From: Alicyclobacillus sp.
Lineage (GTDB): Bacteria > Bacillota > Bacilli > Alicyclobacillales > Alicyclobacillaceae
Direction of reading: 5' to 3'
Assembly: GCF_023511815.1 (NCBI RefSeq)
Contig: NZ_JAIMAV010000003.1
Span: 1-64,000, forward strand
Length of the DNA: 64,000 nucleotides
In this document: positions 11,820 to 20,389 of the stretch, one piece after another
Position numbering within the stretch: position 1 is the first letter of the stretch
Layout: every line of letters starts with the position of its first letter
Position numbers and translations under genes: made by a program
Notes under the pieces: model-generated
What the model was told of the DNA's origin: nothing
The model's input: only the letters and a program-made list of their open reading frames with translations
The model's database searches: none

Positions 11820-12907
11820 GCGCCGTCTCCTCCCTCCTGCCGGCCCCCCGCCGCGAGCGTGGCGCGGATGCGCTCCGCATTGGGCTCCACCACGCCGAAC
11901 TCCGTGACGATCCCCGTGATGAGCTCCGCCGGCGTGACATCGAACGCCGGGTGTGCGGCGCACACCCCCGCGGGCGCCACCGGCAAGCCGAGCACGTGCG
12001 TCACCTCGCCCGATGCCCGTTCCTCGATGGGGATGGACGCCCCCGAGGGGATGGACAGGTCAAACGTGGTGGACGGGGCGGCCACGTAGAACGGGATCCG
12101 ATGGTGATGGCACAGCACCGCCAATCCGTAGGTTCCGATTTTGTTGGCCGTGTCGCCGTTGGCCGCGATGCGGTCCGCCCCCACCACCACCGCGTCGACC
12201 TGCCCGGCGCGCATGAAATGGGCGGCCATGCTGTCGGTGATCAGGGTGAACGGAATGCCGTCCGCCAACAGCTCGTACGCCGTCAGACGCGCCCCCTGCA
12301 GGAACGGGCGCGTCTCGTCGACCCAGACGTGGCGGAGTTTGCCCTGATGATGCAGGGAACGGATCACCCCGAGGGCCGTCCCGTACTCCACGGTCGCCAG
12401 CGATCCGGTGTTGCAGTGGGTGAGCACCCGCACCGGCTGTCGAAAGACGGCCGCCCCGAACGTCCCGATGCGCCGGTTGACGGCCACGTCCTCCGCCGCC
12501 ATGCGGTCCGCCTCGGCCGCCAGGCGGCCGGCGAGCGCCGCCGGTGTCAGATCCCGGCTCATCGCCACGACCATCTCGATGCGGCGTAGGGCCTGAAACA
12601 GATTGACCGCCGTCGGACGGGTCTGCCGCAACCGCCGCACCGCCTCCTCGATGCGCCGGAGAACCCCTGTTTTGGACGCGGCTTTGTCCACCGTCTCCGC
12701 GTCCGCGTTTCGGGATGCCTCCAGCGCCGCCAGCGCCACGCCGTAGGCGGCGGCGATGGCGATGGCCGGTGCCCCGCGCACGCGCATCTCCTCGATGGCC
12801 CTCGCCACGTCCTCCGCCGTCTCGCAGGTGATCCACACCGACTCGTGCGGCAGGCGCGTCTGGTCGAGCAGCCGGAGCGCACTGCCGGTCCACTCAATGG
12901 CCTTCAG
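11816..12907 (-). CDS. mtnA: S-methyl-5-thioribose-1-phosphate isomerase
   Basis: A 363-residue isomerase of the methionine salvage pathway, converting MTR-1-P to MTRu-1-P. The family N-terminus (KAIEWTGSALRLLDQTRLPHE), RGAPAIAIAAAYG, the catalytic Cys region THCNTGSLAT and the Asp region VVVGADRIAANGDTANKIGTYG are present. No ATG, GTG or TTG occurs at the expected start; a CTG at 12907 lies 8 bases after GGAGGGG and overlaps the mtnP stop as CTGA, so I call a CTG start. The ATG at 12967 would add 20 residues lying wholly inside mtnP. Confidence 0.9.
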   Translation of the reverse strand: MKAIEWTGSALRLLDQTRLPHESVWITCETAEDVARAIEEMRVRGAPAIAIAAAYGVALAALEASRNADAETVDKAASKTGVLRRIEEAVRRLRQTRPTAVNLFQALRRIEMVVAMSRDLTPAALAGRLAAEADRMAAEDVAVNRRIGTFGAAVFRQPVRVLTHCNTGSLATVEYGTALGVIRSLHHQGKLRHVWVDETRPFLQGARLTAYELLADGIPFTLITDSMAAHFMRAGQVDAVVVGADRIAANGDTANKIGTYGLAVLCHHHRIPFYVAAPSTTFDLSIPSGASIPIEERASGEVTHVLGLPVAPAGVCAAHPAFDVTPAELITGIVTEFGVVEPNAERIRATLAAGGRQEGGDGA

Positions 12908-13716
12908 GGTGTCTTCCCCTCCTTCATTCCCAGAAGGGGCTTCTGCCCCCCGACCGCGTGCGGGCACCGGCAGTCGCGGGTCCCGTCCAGGTGGGCGATG
13001 GTGTCAAAGAACAGCGTGCGGATCCGATGCACGTTCTTCGCCATCTCCTCCACCACCTCCTCGTGGGTCAGCGGCGTCGGACTGATTCCGGCCCCGTAAT
13101 TCGTGACCATGCAGACGGTGGCGTAGCACAGCTCCGCCTCTTTGGCCAGCACCACCTCCGGGACCGACGTCATCCCCACCACCGCCGCGCCCCACGACTG
13201 ATACAGCCGGATCTCCTGGGGTGTCTCAAAGCGCGGGCCTTCCGCGCACACGTACGTGCCGCCGTCGTGAACGGACAACCCCAACCGCCCGGCCGCCGCG
13301 AGGATTTCTCGCCGAAGCCGGCCGCAGTAGGGGTCCGTCATGTCGACATGCACCACCGGCCCGTCCTCAAAGAACGTGGTCGGCCGCGACTTGGTGAAAT
13401 CCAGAAATCCGTCGATCAACACCAGGGAACCGGGTTCGTACCGGGTCTGGAGCGATCCGACGGCCGCCGTCGCCAACACCTGCGTCACACCCAACTGTTT
13501 GAGGGCCGCGATGTTCGCCCGATAATTGATCCGATGCGGCGGAATGCTGTGCCCGCTGCCATGCCTGGGCATGAAGGCCACAGCCTTTCCCTGGTACCGG
13601 CCGAGGGTCACCTCCGCAGGTCCGTACGGAGTCTCGATCCGCTCCGTCGTCGGTGATTCCAAGAGCGCCGGGTCGTACACCCCGGTGCCGCCGATGATCG
13701 CGTAATCCGCGTGCAC
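12904..13716 (-). CDS. mtnP: S-methyl-5'-thioadenosine phosphorylase
   Basis: A 270-residue purine nucleoside phosphorylase of the MTAP type, splitting MTA (or methylthioinosine) with phosphate. The phosphate-binding start IIGGTGVYD, MPRHGSGHSIPPHRINYRAN, the CAEGPRFET loop and GMTSVPE are visible. GTG 13716 is preceded by GAGGAGGA. Because mtaD lies in the same operon, the true substrate could be methylthioinosine; sequence alone does not decide. Confidence 0.92.
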   Translation of the reverse strand: MHADYAIIGGTGVYDPALLESPTTERIETPYGPAEVTLGRYQGKAVAFMPRHGSGHSIPPHRINYRANIAALKQLGVTQVLATAAVGSLQTRYEPGSLVLIDGFLDFTKSRPTTFFEDGPVVHVDMTDPYCGRLRREILAAAGRLGLSVHDGGTYVCAEGPRFETPQEIRLYQSWGAAVVGMTSVPEVVLAKEAELCYATVCMVTNYGAGISPTPLTHEEVVEEMAKNVHRIRTLFFDTIAHLDGTRDCRCPHAVGGQKPLLGMKEGKTP

Positions 13717-13762
13717 GCCAGATCCTCCTCATCATCGCCTTACCGCGGCAATTCACCCCCCG

Positions 13763-13768
13763 ATTATA
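13763..13768 (-). promoter_or_regulatory. Extended -10 promoter of the mtnP-mtnA-mtaD operon
   Basis: The minus strand reads TTTGGTATAAT, an extended -10, with a weak TGGTGC 17 bases upstream. Transcription would start near 13756, about 40 bases before the mtnP GTG. Confidence 0.6.
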
Positions 13769-13828
13769 CCAAAGCTTGGCCGGGGCACCAGCCCGGATGG
13801 AGGATGGCGCGTGTGGCGAACCTCCCCG

Positions 13829-14752
13829 TCACGTCCATGGGACCGGGTGCCTTTCCAAAAACCTCACCAACGGTTTCAGGTCCACCCCGGGCCCGCACTG
13901 CATGCGGTCGCCCCACCGCCGCACCCGTTCCGGAACATTGAAAAGCGTGAAGTCCTCCGGCCGGCATCCGTCCTCCAACTCCCGAAACGTGATCGGCGTC
14001 GACACCGTCGCCTCCCGCCTGCCCCGCGCGCTGTAGGGGGCAATCAGGGTGCGCGTCGCCCCGTGCTGCAGATAATCGACGTACACCCGGTCCCCGCGAT
14101 CCTTGACGCGCCGTTCCAGCGTCACCAGGTTCGGCAGCTGACGCAGCGCGTATTGCGCGACCGCCCGGGTGAACACCCGGGTTTCGTCGTACCCGTGCCC
14201 CGGCGCGAGGGGAATGAACAGCTGCAGCCCGGTGGCGCCCGAGGTCTTCACCGCGTGCGGCAGCTCCAGCCGTTCGAACAGCCGGTGCAACACCAGGGCG
14301 ACCGTCCGCACCCGGTCGAATCCGGGAACCGAGGGATCCAGATCGAACGCCACCGCGGTCGGCTCGCGGGGGCGGCGCAGGGTCGAAAAGCCGACGTGCA
14401 TCTCCAGACAACCGATGTTGGCCAACCACAAAAGCGTCGCCACGGAGTCCACGACCACGTGGCGGATGACCTCGCCGCGGTCGGATGACCAGACCGCCGC
14501 CGTGCGAACCCAAGCGGGCGTTCCGGCCGGGGCGTCCTTCTGAAAGAACCCGTGGCCGTGAATCCCGTCCGGGAACCGGATCATGGTCAGCGGCCGATCC
14601 CGCAGGTACGGGATCATCACCGGCGCCACGGCGATCAGGTACTGAATGTAATCCAGCTTGGTGATCCCCGCCTCCGGCCACAGGAGTTTGTCCGGATGCG
14701 TCACGGTGACCGGGTGCTCGGCCGGCAGGGTGAGCGGTTGCCGCCCCGTCAC
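13829..14752 (-). CDS. ligD: LigD-type polymerase/primase domain protein (NHEJ)
   Basis: A 307-residue stand-alone LigD polymerase domain (archaeo-eukaryotic primase fold) that fills ends during non-homologous end joining. THPDKLLWPEAGITKLDYIQYL, the metal-site AFDLDPS and KTSGATGLQLFIPL with GHGYDETR are all present. It lacks the ligase and phosphoesterase domains of full-length LigD, so the ligase must be encoded elsewhere. GTG 14752 overlaps the ku stop (GTGA). Confidence 0.9.
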   Translation of the reverse strand: MTGRQPLTLPAEHPVTVTHPDKLLWPEAGITKLDYIQYLIAVAPVMIPYLRDRPLTMIRFPDGIHGHGFFQKDAPAGTPAWVRTAAVWSSDRGEVIRHVVVDSVATLLWLANIGCLEMHVGFSTLRRPREPTAVAFDLDPSVPGFDRVRTVALVLHRLFERLELPHAVKTSGATGLQLFIPLAPGHGYDETRVFTRAVAQYALRQLPNLVTLERRVKDRGDRVYVDYLQHGATRTLIAPYSARGRREATVSTPITFRELEDGCRPEDFTLFNVPERVRRWGDRMQCGPGVDLKPLVRFLERHPVPWT

Positions 14753-15555
14753 GACGTCTTCTTCTTCCTCGTCTGCCGTTTGGGTTTGGTCTGTCGAATG
14801 CTCTCCTGCAACGCCTCCATCAGATCCACGATGTTCTCCGCGCGGCTCGCCGCGGCGGCGGGTTGCGCCACCTCCTCGTTGGCGATCTTGCGTTCAATCA
14901 GCGCCATCACCTCGTTCCGGTGTTCATCCACGTATTTCTCCGGCTCAAAGCGGGTCGACAGCTGATTGACGAGGGTGATGGCCATCTCCACCTCGCGCTC
15001 GCTCGGCGCCGCGTCCACCGTCAGGTTCGGCAGCTCATCCGTCGAGCGGACCTCGTCCGGCCAGAACAGCGTCTCCATCAGGATGACGCCGCCGTGAACC
15101 CGGATGCAGGCGAGCGTCTCGCGGTTGCGCAACACCGTCCGCGCGATGGCGATTTTCCCCGTCTCCCGCATGGCCCGCTCCAGCAACCGGTAGGCCTTGA
15201 CGCCGGCGCGCTCCGGTGCCAGATAGTACGTGCGGTCGTAGTAGACCGGATCGATCTCTCGAAGCTCCACAAAGTCGACGATGTCGATGGTCTGGGACCG
15301 CTCCTGTTTGATGGCCGCAAGGTCCTCCTCATCAAGGACGACAAACCGGTTGGGCTCGTACTCGAAGCCGCGCACAATCTCCTCCCAGGGTACGGGCCGG
15401 TCGCACGTCGGGCAGGTTCTCTTGTATTCAATCGGTGTCCTGCAGGGCTTGTGCAGATAACGGAATTTCACATCCTTGGACTCCGTCGCCGCGAACATGC
15501 GCACGGGGACGTTGACCAAGCCAAAGCTGATGGAGCCTTTCCACATGGTGTGCAT
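14749..15555 (-). CDS. ku: Ku homodimeric DNA end-binding protein
   Basis: A 268-residue bacterial Ku, which rings broken DNA ends and recruits LigD. The core starts MHTMWKGSISFGLVNVPVRMF and contains the family HKPCRTPIEYKRTCPTCDRPV and the NQLSTRFEPEKYVDEHR segment; the C-terminus is lysine-rich (KPKRQTRKKKTS), as expected for a DNA-contacting tail. ATG 15555 follows GGAGGAGGTG. It is the first gene of a two-gene operon with the polymerase. Confidence 0.95.
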   Translation of the reverse strand: MHTMWKGSISFGLVNVPVRMFAATESKDVKFRYLHKPCRTPIEYKRTCPTCDRPVPWEEIVRGFEYEPNRFVVLDEEDLAAIKQERSQTIDIVDFVELREIDPVYYDRTYYLAPERAGVKAYRLLERAMRETGKIAIARTVLRNRETLACIRVHGGVILMETLFWPDEVRSTDELPNLTVDAAPSEREVEMAITLVNQLSTRFEPEKYVDEHRNEVMALIERKIANEEVAQPAAAASRAENIVDLMEALQESIRQTKPKRQTRKKKTS

Positions 15556-15693
15556 GGGGGCACCTCCTCCCGTCCTGGCACCGGATAGTGTTGGGCAGCC
15601 GCCGGGGGAACATGCGGGCGGCCCGATGTCCGGCCGCATCGACCTCGCCTGCCGAACGGCGGTGCGGGTCTGAACGAGAGGGGAAGACAAAAT

Positions 15694-15736
15694 CGCCCGC
15701 GCCGGCGGAGGCAGTTTGCCCACTCCGGCGCGGGCG
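15694..15736 (-). terminator. Intrinsic terminator of the dinG-type gene
   Basis: A 12-bp stem (CGCCCGCGCCGG/CCGGCGCGGGCG) followed on the minus strand by ATTTTGTCTT, 19 bases after the stop codon. Confidence 0.8.
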
Positions 15737-15754
15737 CGCAAAAGCGCGAGGCCC

Positions 15755-18682
15755 TCAGCGGTTCGGGGATTCGAGAAACGCCCGGGCGCGCGCGAGGACG
15801 TCCTGTTCGCGGCCCGTGACGGTGCGCAGGCCGGGCAGGGAGCGGATGAACATTCTGCCGTACGACTGGGTGACGATGCGCTTGTCGAAGACGACCACGA
15901 CGCCCCGGTCGTCCACCGTGCGGATCAACCGGCCGAATCCCTGGCGAAATCGCACGACGGCGTCCGGCAGGCTGTGGTGCGCGAACGGATCGAGCCCCTG
16001 AGCCTTGAGGCGTTCGGCCCGCGCCTGCTGCACCGGGTGCGTCGGCGGCGCGAACGGGAGGCGGACAATGACCAGCGCCACCAACTGGTCGCCGGGCAGA
16101 TCAATCCCTTCCCAGAAGGACTGGGTTCCGAACAAAACCGATCGCGGGTGGCGCCGGAACATCTCCAACAGCTTTGTCCGGCCGCCGTCCTGTCCCTGGG
16201 CGTAGACGGCGATGTCCTGCGCCGCCAGCGCCGGGCGGGCCAAATCCGCGGTCGCGCGCAGCAGGGCGTAGCTGGTGAAAAGGGCGAGCAGGCGGCCGCC
16301 GCTGACCCCGGCCAGCTGCACGATGGACTCGGCCACCCACGGGGCCGCCTCACGCGGTTCCATCCGCGCCAGATCCGGGGCGTCCGTCGGAACGCAGAGG
16401 AGGGCTTGGCGGGACAGATGGAACGGCGAGGCCACCGTCATCGTCTTCAGCCGGCCCTCCTGTTGGGCTTCACGAAGGCCGAGGCGGCGGACGGCGTGAT
16501 CGAACCGGCCGTCCACCGTCAGGGTCGCGGACGTGAGGATGACCGACGGTGTCGCATCGAACAGGGCGTTCTTCAGGATGGACGCCACGTCGACGGGGGC
16601 CCGGTGCAGGCTCACGCGAAGCGGGAGCGGCCCGTCTCCTCCTCCACGCGCAACCCGCGGCCGCTCCTCCGGCTGCAGGGGATGCTGGACACCGCGCGGG
16701 GTCATTGGCGCGCCCTCCTGCCGCGTCGCCGTCTCGTGGCGCCCCCCCTCGCGAATGGACACTTCGACCCAGGTGACCCAGGTGTCGTCGGTGAGGTGCA
16801 CACCGTCCGCCAGCGTCCGCAGCTGCTCGACCAGCTGCACGATGAACCCGCGCGCATCGAGAATCCGGCCCGCTAACTCCGCGTCGTCGGTGTGCGCCGC
16901 CTCCTCCAGACGCCCGGCCAGGTGCTCCAATTCACGGATGTGGTCCTCGATGGACTCGACCTCCGTGCGGTACGCCCGCCACGCGTCCGACGCTTCCACG
17001 GACGGGGTCAGGCGGTGTTCCGCCTGACCGGCCGGTGCCAGTTCCGCCAAGGCGCGAAAGGCATGATCGACGTGTCGGCGCAGATCCGCCAACTGGACCG
17101 AGAGGCCCTCGAGCGGCGCCACCACACGCTCGGCGGGCGGACCGGCACCCTGCAGCCGGCTCAACAGTTCCGGCACGATGCCGCCTCTCCCTCCGTCGCG
17201 GATCAGGCGTTGCATCATCGACAGCAGCGCACCCCAGTGCACCTCTTCGCCCAGGTGGCGCGTAGCCTCCTCCTCCAGGTGGTGCGCCTCGTCCACAATC
17301 AGCTTGTCGTAGTGGGGCAGCACCCGCCGCTGTGCCTTGAGGTCGGCGAACACCAGGGAATGGTTGGCAATCAAAACATCCGCCTGGTGCGCCCGCGCAC
17401 GCGCCCGGAAGTAAAAACAGGGGCGGAAAAAGGGGCAGCGCTTTCCGATGCAGGTCTCCGTTTCGCTCTGCACGCGCCCCCACACCTCGTGCATGCGCCC
17501 CCGTATCGCCAGCTCCTCCCGGTCTCCGGTCTCGGTCTCCGTCAGCCAGGCGAGCATGCGCAGATCCATCTCCAGCTCCTCCGGCTCGGTGGTGAGATTG
17601 GCCGAGAACACCTCCTGTTGAAGCTTGCGCATGCAGACGTAGTGCGTGCGCCCCTTCAGAACGGCCAATTCCAACGGTCGCCGGATGACACGGCGCAACA
17701 GAGGAAAGTCACGGTGCTCAATCTGATCCTGAAGCGCGATGGTGTGGGTGGAGACAATCACGCGCGCGTCCTCGGCCAAGGCGTGGAGCGCGGCCGGAAC
17801 GAGATACGCGAGCGACTTTCCGGTGCCCGTGCCCGCCTCGACCATCAGGTGCAGGTCGTCCGCCAGCGCCTCGCGCACCGCCCGGGCCATCTCCAGCTGG
17901 CCGGGTCGGACCTGAAATCCGGGAAGTCCCTGTGCGAACGGGCCATCGGCCCCGAGCAGGTCCTCCGCCAGGGGCCACTCCGAAGATGGCGCGTCGTTTA
18001 CCTGGGGATCGTCTTCCCCGTCCGTGCGCTCGTCCCCCGCGGACGTCCTCCCGCCCTCCGGCTCTCCGGCCGGCTCTTGGGCCCGTTCCACCGCGTCGGG
18101 GTCGTCGCGGAACACCAGGGATTGAATCTGACGGCAGCCGTCCGGCAGGGCGTCGCCAAACGTCTCCATTCTCGTTTCCGCCGCCCACTGGAACCAGTCC
18201 GCCAGCGGACGCGACAGCATGGCCGCGATGTGCGTCATCTGCCGCAGGGTCTCCACCGGCAGCAACAGCGCGCGCTGGACCAATCCGTCCCAGATCTCGC
18301 GCACGCCCTGCATCCCGTCGTCCGCCCGGCCGGCGGATGGCGGTCGGCGGGCATCGAGAAGCGCGGGAGAGAGGATGCGCGCGAGTTGTCCAATGTCCAG
18401 GACTTCCTGGACCTGCGGCCAGAAAACGCCCACCTCGTCCGCCCATTGCGCCGTCGCCGCCCATCGCTTGGCGTTGGGAACGGCCACGGTGGCCGCGGCC
18501 AGGCGCTCCTCGATGGCCGCCCACCGCAAATCGAGGGTGTCATCGCCCGGGCGGCCCGGGCGAATGGCCAACGGGACGCGCTCGGGTTCGCCCACCCATC
18601 GCCCGTCCCGCCAGAGGGCGAACGCCAACCAGGATGCGGCCGGATCCCGTCCGGCATTCGGCGCAATCACGACGACCTCCAC
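15755..18682 (-). CDS. dinG: DinG-type ATP-dependent DNA helicase with degenerate N-terminal exonuclease domain
   Basis: A 975-residue superfamily 2 (XPD/DinG) helicase. Walker A EAGTGTGKSLAYL, DEAH box VDEAHHL, LTSATLT, FGTQSFWEGIDLPG and the final QGFGRLIRT motif are intact. Four Cys (HYVCMRK, TCIGKRC, CPFFRPC) could hold an Fe-S cluster. The first 150 residues align by pattern with the DEDD exonuclease domain of B. subtilis DinG (the EVLDIGQLARILSPA segment survives), but the DxE motif reads APN and the HN..FD motif is gone, so nuclease activity is not expected. Start: GTG 18682, 8 bases after AGGGGGAG. Confidence 0.88.
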   Translation of the reverse strand: MEVVVIAPNAGRDPAASWLAFALWRDGRWVGEPERVPLAIRPGRPGDDTLDLRWAAIEERLAAATVAVPNAKRWAATAQWADEVGVFWPQVQEVLDIGQLARILSPALLDARRPPSAGRADDGMQGVREIWDGLVQRALLLPVETLRQMTHIAAMLSRPLADWFQWAAETRMETFGDALPDGCRQIQSLVFRDDPDAVERAQEPAGEPEGGRTSAGDERTDGEDDPQVNDAPSSEWPLAEDLLGADGPFAQGLPGFQVRPGQLEMARAVREALADDLHLMVEAGTGTGKSLAYLVPAALHALAEDARVIVSTHTIALQDQIEHRDFPLLRRVIRRPLELAVLKGRTHYVCMRKLQQEVFSANLTTEPEELEMDLRMLAWLTETETGDREELAIRGRMHEVWGRVQSETETCIGKRCPFFRPCFYFRARARAHQADVLIANHSLVFADLKAQRRVLPHYDKLIVDEAHHLEEEATRHLGEEVHWGALLSMMQRLIRDGGRGGIVPELLSRLQGAGPPAERVVAPLEGLSVQLADLRRHVDHAFRALAELAPAGQAEHRLTPSVEASDAWRAYRTEVESIEDHIRELEHLAGRLEEAAHTDDAELAGRILDARGFIVQLVEQLRTLADGVHLTDDTWVTWVEVSIREGGRHETATRQEGAPMTPRGVQHPLQPEERPRVARGGGDGPLPLRVSLHRAPVDVASILKNALFDATPSVILTSATLTVDGRFDHAVRRLGLREAQQEGRLKTMTVASPFHLSRQALLCVPTDAPDLARMEPREAAPWVAESIVQLAGVSGGRLLALFTSYALLRATADLARPALAAQDIAVYAQGQDGGRTKLLEMFRRHPRSVLFGTQSFWEGIDLPGDQLVALVIVRLPFAPPTHPVQQARAERLKAQGLDPFAHHSLPDAVVRFRQGFGRLIRTVDDRGVVVVFDKRIVTQSYGRMFIRSLPGLRTVTGREQDVLARARAFLESPNR

Positions 18683-18760
18683 CCGAATGTCTCCCCCTGC
18701 ACTGCGCTTTATCCCATCCATTGTATCAGAGCGCGCGGGGCGGCGGCGAGCTCCGTCCAT

Positions 18761-20308
18761 TCACGGGGTGGTGGATTCGAGCGTCCGCATCTTGTCCTGC
18801 CATTTCTCCGCTTCCAACGGACGTCCGAGGGCCTGCGCGGCTTCGGCCAACGCCGACAGGATGGCCGCGTTGGGCGCGCCCCAGGCGTGGGCGGCCTTGA
18901 GGTACTTCTCGGCCTCCTTGGGGCATCCCGCGTCGAGCATGGCGCGCCCGTACCAGTACAGCGCCAGCCGGCGGACCGCCGGGCGGGCGTCCTTGGCCGC
19001 ACGCAGAAACCGTGTGTGCGCCTTGCGATGGTCGCCGCAATCCAGACTCACCTTGCCGAGGGCAATCCAGACCAGCGTCTTGTTCGGATGTTTCGCGAGG
19101 CAATGGGTCAACACTTTCTCCGCCCGCTCGGGGTCACCGGCCAACATCAGCACCACGCCGAGCTGCACCATCGCGGAGGCGTCGTCCCGACACAGGGCGA
19201 TCCGCCGTTTTAATATGGCCGCGGCCTCCTCCAACCGGCCCTGCAGGAGGCGGACCCACGCCAGGAGCGACCAGGCCGCGCCCTCCGCCGGATGGGTTCG
19301 AAGGATGTTTCGGCAGGCCTTTGCGCAGGCGTCCCAGTCCCCGCGCACGCGGTGCAGGTGAGCGGCGAGCAACATCAGGTCCGCATGCCGCGGATGACGG
19401 GCCAGCGCCTCCCGGCAGGTTTCCTCCGCCGCGTCGTATCGGCGGCGCACAAACTGAATGGCCGCCAGGACGTACCACGCCTCCGCATCCCGGGGATCCA
19501 TCCGGGCGGCGATGGCGGCGCATCGCTCGGCGGCGTCGAGATCGTCGAGTTGGGCGTAGCAGAGCGAGAGGTTGAACCAGGCGTCCGGGTACTTGGGGAG
19601 AATGGCGGTGACGCGGGAGAGCGCCTGCAGCGCCAATTCCGTGCGTCCGCTCATGAGATGCACCTGCGCCTCAATCTCGAGGACAGCGCAGGCGACCAGG
19701 GGATCCGTCACGTATTTGCGCAGCCCATCCAGCTGCGCCATGGCGTCGTCTCCCCGTCCCTGCGCGGCGTAGGCCGCGGCCAGATACAACCGGGCCATGG
19801 GCTGGTCCTCATCGGCCACCGCCTGCTCCAGCATGTCGGCGGCGTCCTGAAACATCGCAAGGTCGAAGTATCCCAGCCCTTTGCGAAAGGAAACGGACAC
19901 CTGGGGGGATTCGGAGAACCCCAGCTGAGCCCAGACGGGCGCGGTCTGGGGATGGGAAGGATGTCCCTGCCCGGCCGGAATGCGGACCGCCGGCCCCGTG
20001 GACGGCGGCAGGGCGTGTCCGTGCGCAGTCCGACTGGGACCAGGGGCGGTGGTCTGGCCGCCCTGCACGTGCATCGCCGGACTCTCGGCGACCGCGGACT
20101 CTTGTTCGTCGTCGAGATCGTAGGTGTGGATGAGGTCGGCGATCTGCTCCTCGAGGGTCATCCAGTGATCGATGTACTGTTCCCCCAACTGCCGCAGGCA
20201 GGACAGCTCCTCGGCCAGATACCGGCGAAGGTCGGCATCCGCCGTCTCCAGCTGTTTGCGGATCCGGTCCACGGCGCGGAACAGCAAAGCGAATCCTGCG
20301 TCAAACAC
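18761..20308 (-). CDS. Tetratricopeptide repeat protein
   Basis: A 515-residue soluble protein. After an N-terminal helical part and a Pro/Ala/Gly-rich linker (about residues 75-135), roughly ten TPR units follow, such as PDAWFNLSLCYAQLDDLDAAERCA and ADLMLLAAHLHRVRGDWDACAKAC. No enzyme motif is seen; likely a scaffold. GTG 20308 sits 6 bases after AAGGGGGAG, so the first 21 residues of the track ORF are dropped. It lies between birA and dinG, where B. subtilis has panBCD. Confidence 0.8.
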   Translation of the reverse strand: MFDAGFALLFRAVDRIRKQLETADADLRRYLAEELSCLRQLGEQYIDHWMTLEEQIADLIHTYDLDDEQESAVAESPAMHVQGGQTTAPGPSRTAHGHALPPSTGPAVRIPAGQGHPSHPQTAPVWAQLGFSESPQVSVSFRKGLGYFDLAMFQDAADMLEQAVADEDQPMARLYLAAAYAAQGRGDDAMAQLDGLRKYVTDPLVACAVLEIEAQVHLMSGRTELALQALSRVTAILPKYPDAWFNLSLCYAQLDDLDAAERCAAIAARMDPRDAEAWYVLAAIQFVRRRYDAAEETCREALARHPRHADLMLLAAHLHRVRGDWDACAKACRNILRTHPAEGAAWSLLAWVRLLQGRLEEAAAILKRRIALCRDDASAMVQLGVVLMLAGDPERAEKVLTHCLAKHPNKTLVWIALGKVSLDCGDHRKAHTRFLRAAKDARPAVRRLALYWYGRAMLDAGCPKEAEKYLKAAHAWGAPNAAILSALAEAAQALGRPLEAEKWQDKMRTLESTTP

Positions 20309-20389
20309 GCGCCACTCCCCCTTTGTCCGTAGCGTGCACGGCCCGTCGGGGAAGTATGTACGAATTTCCACAACCGGATGTCCGTGTCC

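Noticed and set aside
16892-19213. 773-codon plus-strand ORF across dinG and the TPR gene
   Set aside because: Spans two genes of the other strand with low-complexity composition; typical high-GC antisense ORF.
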